A DNA stretch of 64,000 nucleotides from Liolophura sinensis (lineage: Eukaryota > Mollusca > Polyplacophora > Chitonida > Chitonidae): NCBI RefSeq assembly GCF_032854445.1, contig NC_088304.1, forward strand, positions 36,069,551 through 36,133,550, written 5' to 3'. Under the pieces are notes generated by a model. It was not told the origin of the DNA, ran no database searches, and saw only the letters and a list, made by a program, of their open reading frames with translations. How positions within the stretch are numbered: the first letter of the stretch is position 1; each line of letters starts with the position of its first letter. Both the position numbers and the translations under genes were made by a program. Below are positions 57,701-64,000 of this stretch, piece by piece.

Positions 57701-60700
57701 GAGATGCTCCTGCGTCACTGCGCCATGTTGGCACGCTACCCACCTCGGCCACAAAGTCATACTGGAAGAATAGTTCTTAAAATTCAGAGCGCTTTATTAT
57801 TTTAGAATAACTTCCTGTTTTACCACTAAATAAGAGGCTTCTTATAGAGGCAAAAAATCAACTGTTTCCTGTAATTACCTTTCACAAAATATAAGCCTCA
57901 TTTGTGCGAGATGGTTCATAACCGGCAATAAAGTTTGTGAACTTTATAATGCAGGCTGGTTTATAAATTTGTAAAATTTTAAATCATTCTAGCACTACCA
58001 ATAGTACAGGCACAGGTCAGATATTAACTGAAATTCAATAACTTGTCATCTTGCTAAATACAGAAAATTTCACTTGATCAGTAAATATGGATTTTTGGCC
58101 ATAAATCTCCGGTACGGCCTCTTTAAACCACGCTATGGGAACCCAGTTTATCTAAAGGAGGAAAGCATTTATTCTTTTAAAATGCTTTTGAGTCCTTTCT
58201 TACAATGAACCCAGACAAAAACATCTGGGGTTAACATGAACCAGGTATTGTCGATGTTGTTGAAAATGTCTAAAGTGTCACAAAAGCTGCACAGTAGGAC
58301 TTTTTTACCTTTAGCGATAGAAGAGTTCGAACTCAAAACTTTCTACTGAAGCAAATGCGTGATTAATGCTGAACTCATTTCTCAGGAATCGAATACGTAC
58401 AAGCTCAATGAAATCAACTGGTTTGTCAAGAACGGCCATGTGAGTTCTGCCACTTACCATAAGAGACTTGTCCAGGGTGCCAAGTGTCGTGGGCTCCAAC
58501 TCTATATCTGCTAATTCCTCTACTGACGCCACTAATAATATAAACAGCACAACAAAAGCATATGTTAAGATAAAGACACACGAGTAGATTTGCCTTGTTA
58601 ACATTTTCTTACACGACATCATGAGAATTGGCATTTGAATATCACAATACTGGGTTATCCTACTGCAGTTGTTTATTGTTTTTTTTTTTTGTCCACTGTG
58701 CACCTATATCATCTAACCACATTTGGCATTTCTCTGCCAGCGAGGTTGACGCAGCGGTAAAGGTTTCATAAACACATTGCTTTTACATACAAAGTGTAGG
58801 ACAAGCTTACTCTTTCGATAGCCAGTGGTATTGCGGACCGCGTAAATCCGCCATAGAATTTTCAGCCAATCACTGTTCGTCCCTTATAAGTTTGCACTTT
58901 CTTCTTTCGAAGGAAATACATCTACGTTTGGATCTGATTCATTCCTTGACGTACCAACACGTGTGTGGCTCAACTGATCTGACGATGTACTACTGCTCGG
59001 TAAGTTAGTACCTTGTTAAATCATTTACCAGCTTCAATCGTGGAGCAATCATTGACGCAATATTAAACGTTAATTGCAATTTATTAGACGTCACTGGTCT
59101 AGAATTTCTCAAAATGCTGTGTTATCATCACATTTAACATACAATCACATTAAAACAATGCAAAGGGACCAGAATTCTGGGATGATTAATCCACCAGCAG
59201 AATCCTGGCCTATGCAGGAATTCAATATAATTAAAGACGCACAGCATAGAGAGTAAAACCAGATCAGCGATGACAGTGTGATAGCTGGCAAGTGGTCACA
59301 CGTAAACGGTAAAATACGGTCTCTTGTCAGTTTACCTCAGTCAGGGTTTCGTTCTAAGTGTTCATGTAAATGTATAAATAGTAGCGATTTACACGCCCTT
59401 AGCACCACGGCTTAAGCAGAATTAGGTTTGAAAAAAATGTAGAGATGTTTATTGCAATTGATTAGACGTCACTGATATGGGCCAGCAAATCAAGGTAGAT
59501 GATGGTGGACATGGGTAGCTTGATTAAATGAGGATGACAATTGGAGGAAATTGTCTTCATAGGTACGGTGTGCACTCTATTTTTCCCTACATGCTGCAGT
59601 CTATTCTGCTGTACCCCAGACTTGTGCCGTTGGACCAAAGACTCCCTTAGGCATGATCATGATTTTTGTCATGTAAATTAAATTATTAAATATCAAATGA
59701 CATATGCGATGACAACACAACGCTTTAAGTAATTCTGGTTCAGTGATTTATAAAAGAAAAAGATTCCTTAAAATATAAGGAGTCATGACTGAATAGACCA
59801 CTTAAAACATGCATACATATACTTTTATTTATTTTTTTAGATTTAAGACGTTGAAACATTTGAATTCCAAGGTGGGCTTTATGGGCCATACTATCAGAAG
59901 TTAGGAATTCTGACGTCAGAGAAAGTTTTGCCAACTCTAAAAACGACGCTGAAATGTTGGAATACCCTTGAGTAAAACATTACTGAAATAATGTTCCCAA
60001 AAATTCGTTTTTTCGGGGGAAAATGAGGGGGAAAACGTGATTTGACGTCAGAGTTCCTACATACCGTCAGTATGGCTTACAAAGCCCACCTCAGTATTCA
60101 ACTATTTGAATACCTGTCAACACTCTTAAAAATATCTGAAAAAATAAAGATTTTTACGCATGGTTTCAGTTGTCAGTATGATGAACCTTACTTCAGTTTT
60201 AAGCTTTCTTTTACTTATTACATATTATACACATATACTCCTATATTTTCACCGGGGCCTCCGTGGCCGAGTGGTTTGGGGCGCAAGAGCGAGGTAATGA
60301 CCCATGAGCCTCCCACCAATGCGGTCACTGTGAGTTCAAGTCCAGCTCATGCTGGCTTCTTTTCCCGCTGTACGTGGGAAACCTACGGATAGTCCCGGGT
60401 TTCCCACAGGTTTCTAGGTGGTTTTCTCGCACTATTATGTTGGCCGCCGTCGCATGAGTGAAAAACTCTTAAGAAGGGTGTAAAACACCAATCAAATATA
60501 TATTTTTTCACCTAATTCTGCCTAAGCCATGGTGCTAGGGAAAATGTAAGTTGCTACTTTTCAAGCATGTAAATGTTCATTAACTTCTTTGATTGGTGTT
60601 TGACGTTTTGCTGAGGGTTTTTAAGTATTACAGGGTGTTTCACGTATCGCTGAGTGTTTCACGTATCGCTGAGTGGTTTACGTATCGCTGAGTGTTTCAC

Positions 60701-61954
60701 GTTTTGCTGAGGGTTTTTAAGTATTACAGGGTGTTTCACGTATCGCTGAGTGTTTCACGTATCGCTGAGTGTTTCACGTATCGCTGAGTGTTTGACCTTT
60801 TGCTGAGGGTTTTTAAGTATTACTGAGTGTTTCACGTATCGCTGAGTGTTTGACGTTTTGCTGAGGGTTTTTAAGTATTACTGAGTGTTTCACGTATCGC
60901 TGAGTGTTTCACGTATCGCTGAGTGTTTCACGTATTACTGAGTGTTTCACGTATCGCTGAGTGTTTCACGTATCGCTGAGTGGTTTACGTATTACAGAGT
61001 GTTTCACGTATCGCTGAGTGTTTTACGTATTGCTGAGTGTTTTACGTATTACAGAGTGTTTCACGTATCGCTGAGTGTTTTACGTATTACTGAGTGTTTC
61101 ACGTATCGCTGAGTGTTTCACGTATCGCTGAGTGGTTTACGTATTACAGAGTGTTTCACGTATCGCTGAGTGTTTTACGTATTGCTGAGTGTTTTACGTA
61201 TTACAGAGTGTTTCACGTATCGCTGAGTGTTTCACGTATCGCTGAGTGGTTTACGTATCGCTGAGTGTTTCACGTATCGCTGAGTGTTTCACGTATCGCT
61301 GAGTGGTTTACGTATTACAGAGTGTTTCACGTATCGCTGAGTGGTTTACGTATTACTGAGAGTTTCACGTATTGCTTAGTGTTTTACGTACTGCTGAGTG
61401 TTTTACGCATTCCTGAGTGTTTTACGTATTACTGAGTGTTTTACGTATTACTGAGTGTTTTACGTATCGCTGAGTGTTTCACGTATTGCTTAGTGTTTTA
61501 CGCATTGCTGAGTATAGGTATCGAGTAATTGGTTACACACATTAGACAATGATGACGTCACGTCACGTGAAAAGAACACGTGTAAATAGTGATAGGATCG
61601 CGTAGCTTGAATCTGAATTTATCGAGAACAGTTGAGATATGAGAAAGTCTCGAAGAACCACAACCTGAAATAGTCAAGCAGGGAGAAACCACAAATCATG
61701 ACAGGTCTGTACAGCTGGAACCTAAAATACTCCAGAAAAGAGCAACTATAATTAATGACATATTACTGCAGAGCTGGGGCCATTATAATTCTCTTACCAA
61801 ACGTTCGTTCCTTTTCTTGTCTTTTCTGCTTCCGGGCGGATTGAACTGGGTCATTAGCCACCTGAGCAATGGGCACTTGGGGTCGAGGGGTCGAGGGTGC
61901 CCCCTTAAGCAACGGTGTTGTCGCCTGAGGGTCGTCATTCTGAAAAAAATCCAT
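54329..61954 (-). CDS. Four-exon host gene, unknown function (264-aa model)
   Basis: Exons on the minus strand: 61,954-61,798, 58,531-58,458, 56,849-56,705 and 54,747-54,329. Every border has GT and AG in good context and the phases agree at all three joins (1, 0 and 1), giving 795 coding bases with one stop. The model starts MDFFQNDDPQATTPLLKG, goes through a Pro-rich then Lys/Arg-rich stretch, a short acidic exon (VASVEELADIELEPTTLGTL), HARLHNTVLANHRSLRSIIHD...FLADTAGIPVMADCIQAMKDKCG, and a long mostly helical C-terminus (NRANKLTKDIMDRAPNVNRS, then MKNCVENISKIRK and FDEILAGSKCLFE). No signal peptide or membrane span in this model. I do not recognise the family. The first exon could instead be internal (a CAG acceptor lies just before AATGAC at 61,939), with the true start further right. 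A predicted cytosolic protein at best. Confidence 0.7.
55015..56172 (+). repeat. Three diverged copies of a ~100-bp repeat in the host intron
   Basis: Copies lie at about 55,015-55,116, 55,488-55,598 and 56,062-56,172. Each has an ACTACTATCC/ACTATGCTGTCC/ACTACCATCC start, a middle with CAGATAACC or CAGATAGCCGGAG, and an end with ACGTTTTAGTCGA-like sequence and CTTTGGTA or similar. They are spaced about 475 and 575 bp apart with unrelated DNA between. Unknown family. Confidence 0.6.
56305..56365 (-). mobile_element. Old antisense SINE fragment
   Basis: GGAATGTTTCACTTGTGCAA and GTGGCCAGCATTGTGGG resemble the reverse complement of the SINE body (TATAAGTGAAATATTC, GCTGGCCGCC). Diverged and short. 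Confidence 0.5.
56705..56849 (-). CDS. Host gene third exon (145 bp)
   Basis: The acceptor TTTGTCTTTGTTTAG and donor TGTG-GTAAGC are near consensus. 48 codons plus one base; it starts at a codon border after the exon ending TCTCTTATG. The best-looking coding exon of the gene. Confidence 0.8.
57437..57490 (+). mobile_element. SINE 3' tail fragment
   Basis: GTGAAATATTCTTGATTACG, GCGTGAAACACCAATC and an AAATAAATAAAT tail match the SINE 3' ends at 2850-2885. Only the tail is present. Confidence 0.7.
57585..57745 (-). mobile_element. Antisense SINE, diverged
   Basis: CCAGCATTATGGTGGAAGGA, then CGACAGACCTTACCACGTAC and ACTCACAGTGACCGCATAAG read in reverse against the full SINE at 60,253, from the body back through the B-box region. 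Confidence 0.6.
58458..58531 (-). CDS. Host gene second exon (74 bp)
   Basis: The acceptor lies at the end of a T-rich stretch (TTTATATTATTAG) and the donor is a perfect ATG-GTAAGT at 58,457-58,456. It encodes VASVEELADIELEPTTLG...KSLM. The alternative reading extends the frame upstream to an ATG at 58,604, giving a hydrophobic N-terminus that would look like a signal peptide. I prefer the spliced model because its phase joins the 61,798 exon exactly. Confidence 0.6.
58605..59353. other. Intronic sequence, no gene seen
   Basis: No open frame with coding character and no clear repeat. It lies between exons 1 and 2 of the minus-strand host gene. A short phrase ATTAGACGTCACTG occurs at about 59,085 and again near 59,463. 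Confidence 0.45.
59354..60590. mobile_element. Fold-back (long inverted-repeat) element with a SINE inside
   Basis: The outer arms are about 59,354-59,440 and, inverted, 60,495-60,590 (GTTCATGTAAATGT, TTAGCACCACGGCTTAAGCA and CAGAATTAGGT against their reverse complements). The inner arms are about 59,755-59,945 and 60,035-60,195, sharing TGACGTCAGA, TATGGC and AAAGCCCACCT in opposite directions. The middle is a short A-rich loop near 59,945-60,035. No transposase. A SINE sits in the right arm at 60,253-60,506. This is the shape of a non-autonomous DNA transposon or hairpin element. Confidence 0.65.
60253..60506 (+). mobile_element. Full-length tRNA-derived SINE
   Basis: The A box TGGCCGAGTGG is at 60,264-60,274 and the B box GAGTTCAAGTCC at 60,332-60,343, in a head that resembles a tRNA with a long variable arm (Ser/Leu type). 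The conserved body has GCTCATGCTGGCTTC, TCCCGGGTTTCCC and ATGTTGGCCGCCGTCG. The tail is GTGTAAAACACCAATCAAAT and a short AT run. It is the only copy in the window that keeps both Pol III boxes. Confidence 0.85.
60597..61513 (+). repeat. Minisatellite, 19-bp period, about 48 copies
   Basis: The main unit is TGTTTCACGTATCGCTGAG. Variants are ...ACGTATTACTGAG, ...ACGTATTACAGAG, GGTTTACGTATCGCTGAG and, at the left end, TTTTAAGTATTACAGGG. Copies of each variant come in clusters and in repeated short orders, a sign of repeated slippage or unequal exchange. Within intron 1 of the host gene. Confidence 0.97.
61514..61797. other. Unique intronic sequence
   Basis: No repeat. The donor GTAAGAG of the first host exon is at 61,797-61,791 on the minus strand. 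Confidence 0.5.
61798..61954 (-). CDS. Host gene first coding exon (model)
   Basis: ATG at 61,954 begins MDFFQNDDPQ; another in-frame ATG is at 61,975. Pro-rich (PSTPRPQVPIAQ), then SARKQKRQEKERTF. The donor TTTG-GTAAGA is good and leaves phase 1. The alternative acceptor CAG at 61,942-61,940 would make this an internal exon of 142 bp. Confidence 0.6.
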
Positions 61955-62063
61955 AGCTGTATTCAAAATTACCACAATAATTGGAGTTTGCTAGGAGAAT
62001 GCTTTCATCTCATCAATGAGGAACTCATAAAACTTACGCCAACCATTGCAAAACTGATTCAAA

Positions 62064-62161
62064 ACTATGTGCTTTGTTTTTTGTGTACAGGAGGGTTTAT
62101 GTCTGACAATTCAGCTATGTGCTTTGTTTTTGTGTACAGCAGGGTTCACGTCTGAGAATTC
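62064..62161. repeat. Tandem duplication, about 2 x 48 bp
   Basis: The phrase TATGTGCTTTGTTTTTTGTG, with GGGTTTATGTCTGACAATTCAG, is followed by TATGTGCTTTGTTTTTGTGTAC with GGGTTCACGTCTGAGAATTCAG. Confidence 0.85.
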
Positions 62162-63210
62162 AGTGAATGGGTGTTCATAAAACACTTAGGTGATACACAA
62201 GCTTGGCAGCGTAGGAAAACAGAAAGCCACAAGTTTTAGTGTAATTTGGACATCATTTCAACCCGAGGATGGCCCAACCCTGCGGAACCGTAAAAGTGAC
62301 ATGCCCAGAAAGAGTGTAAATAGAAAAAAAATAACAACGAAACTTTCATTTATGTCTTTTTCACAAGACTTAATAAAGATTTCGGGACCACGAGATCAGA
62401 CCAATAAAAAAACACAGTTATTGTGGTGCGCACGAGATCTTTGTTAGTCGTACGCAGAAATACATTTAATCTGAAGTACTGCTTTGTTTCAGTCACGACG
62501 GTATCCTAGTTCGCACTTTGAGAATATTTTACAAAAATGAAATTTACAACAATCATGTTTAGAGACAATTTAAAAAACATACAGACATCTAATTATTATA
62601 ATGTGTCAAAACCATATTTATGTATTAATTTGGTTGGGACCTTTCCGGCGCCCAAGACATTTTTCGCGTAAAAATATTGTGCTTGTAGATATGTATCTTT
62701 TTTTATTTTTATATTTTTCACTGACTGCCTGAACCGCCCTTTAACGAGTACAATATTGCTATTTAAAATTCTTCAGCAAAGAATCACTAATGAAAAAAAT
62801 CAATAAATAAATAATTTTCTAACACATTTATGACTTCATTTATCAACTGATAAAGCCTTGTGGTCATCTGGTCGTACTTGTAGCGATTTCGAACTCTTTG
62901 TGCGACATAACTAGACATCGAACCCGGGCTCCTAGTCTTGGCAATACAGTATAGGGTTGAGCTTTATATCTCGTTAGATGGCGGCCACTCAGAAAATTTA
63001 CTAATTACTTGCACAATTATATCCAACTGTCCCATAGCACATGAAAATAAAAAAGAAAGATTAGGTATTATCTCTCGTAGATGATGCAAATTAGTTACCT
63101 GTTCCCAGTTTCGCGTGACCTGCCCTACGTAATGTTCACGTGACCTGTCCTGCGTAATGTCCACGTGCCCGTGGTTGTAATGACAAGCACGCGATGGGAT
63201 CACAGCCTTA
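62162..63210. other. No recognised gene
   Basis: AT-rich sequence with only short open frames. It could hold the promoter or 5' UTR of the minus-strand host gene, but I see no convincing TATA box or donor site. Confidence 0.4.
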
Positions 63211-64000
63211 TAAATAGCCTACCTTGGCGAGTATGCTATACCTAAAACACTCATCAGTAAATAGCCATATTTCTGTCATACAGGTTAAGATCTAAACGTC
63301 TACACTGACATGTGTTGGAGACAGTATTTGTATATGTATATATTTTAAATAGCCTACCTTGGCGAGTACGCTATACCTAAAACACTCATCAGTAAATAGC
63401 CATATTTCTGTCATACAGGTTAAGATCTAAACGTCTACACTGACATGTGTCGGAGACAGTATTTGTATATGTATATATTTTAAATAGCCTACCTTGGCGA
63501 GTACGCTATACCTAAAACACTCATCAGTAAATAGCCATATTTCTGTCATACAGGTTAAGATCTAAACGTCTACACTGACATGTGTCGGAGACAGTATTTG
63601 TATATGTATATATTTTAAATAGCCTACCTTGGCGAGTATGCTATACCTAAAACACTCATCAGTAAATAGCCATATTTCTGTCATACAGGTTAAGATCTAA
63701 ACGTCTACATTGACATGTGTCGGAGACAGTATTTGTATATGTATATATTTTAAATAGCCTACCTTGGCGAGTACGCTATACCTAAAACACTCATCAGTAA
63801 ACAGCCATATTTCTGTCATACAGGTTAAGATCTAAACGTCTACATTGACATGTCTCGGAGACAGCATTCGTATATGTATATATTTTAAATAGCCTACCTT
63901 GGCGAGTACGCTATATCTAAAACACTCATCAGTAGATAGCCATATTTCTGTCATACAGGTTAAGATCTAAACGTCTACATTGACATGTGTCGGAGACAGC
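63211..64000 (+). repeat. 135-bp tandem repeat, at least 5.8 copies, runs off the window
   Basis: The phrase TAAATAGCCTACCTTGGCGA starts at 63,211, 63,346, 63,481, 63,616, 63,751 and 63,886, exactly 135 bp apart. Copies differ by one to a few substitutions, with the later copies sharing changes. The array continues past the window's end. Confidence 0.98.

Noticed and set aside
58311-58622. Secreted protein starting at 58,604 with a signal-peptide-like hydrophobic stretch
   Set aside because: The hydrophobic codons coincide with a T-rich tract ending in AG, a typical acceptor, and the spliced phase joins the 61,798 exon. The frame also runs past a perfect GTAAGT donor into a stop. Kept only as an alternative.

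Overview
The window looks like nuclear DNA from a marine invertebrate, most probably a mollusc. It contains spliced exons with GT-AG borders, tRNA-derived SINEs whose ends I associate with mollusc genomes, Tx1/L1-like and jockey-like LINEs, a Ty3/gypsy LTR element, and Tc1 and Mutator-like relics. Nothing bacterial, no operon and no CRISPR is present. The species call is inference; the repeats are read from the sequence.

Layout. (1) 1-8.1 kb is a graveyard of dead transposons: a Tc1/mariner copy with both inverted ends (119-1424), a SINE with a 136-bp tandem duplication beside it, a Mutator-like transposase relic, and a jockey-like LINE carrying two antisense SINEs. (2) 8.1-12.56 kb is LINE A, a Tx1/L1-like element with a broken ORF1 and ORF2. 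It is cut by an LTR element. (3) 12,562-17,341 is a minus-strand gypsy element with domain order Gag-protease-integrase-(reverse transcriptase deleted)-RNase H. That order is typical of the Gmr1 group. Its primer-binding site matches the 3' end of tRNA-Pro, and its 5' LTR stops after 21 bp, fused to half a tRNA-Pro gene. (4) 17,342 to about 53,640 is a tandem array of roughly 1.2-kb units, each with one tRNA-Pro(UGG) gene. I count 17 apparently intact genes and 3 broken ones. Two related but distinct two-ORF LINEs (B at 24,540-30,687 and C at 41,855-47,175) sit in the array. Their poly(A) ends join the unit at almost the same place, 43-50 bp downstream of the tRNA. LINE B carries a solo LTR. 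(5) 53.8-62 kb holds a four-exon minus-strand host gene of unknown function (264-residue model), with SINE pieces, a fold-back element and a 19-bp minisatellite in and around its introns. (6) 63.2 kb to the end is a 135-bp tandem repeat that runs out of the window.

The most interesting system is the tRNA-Pro satellite and its parasites. The unit carries a Pol III gene and two further decayed tRNA-like modules. Two LINE lineages hit the same point just downstream of the gene. A neighbouring LTR element uses the same tRNA as its likely primer. The sequence supports a hypothesis of tRNA-gene-targeted LINEs, but a survey of more insertions is needed to establish it. No LINE, LTR or DNA transposon here looks able to move: all have stops, frameshifts, deletions or lost catalytic residues.
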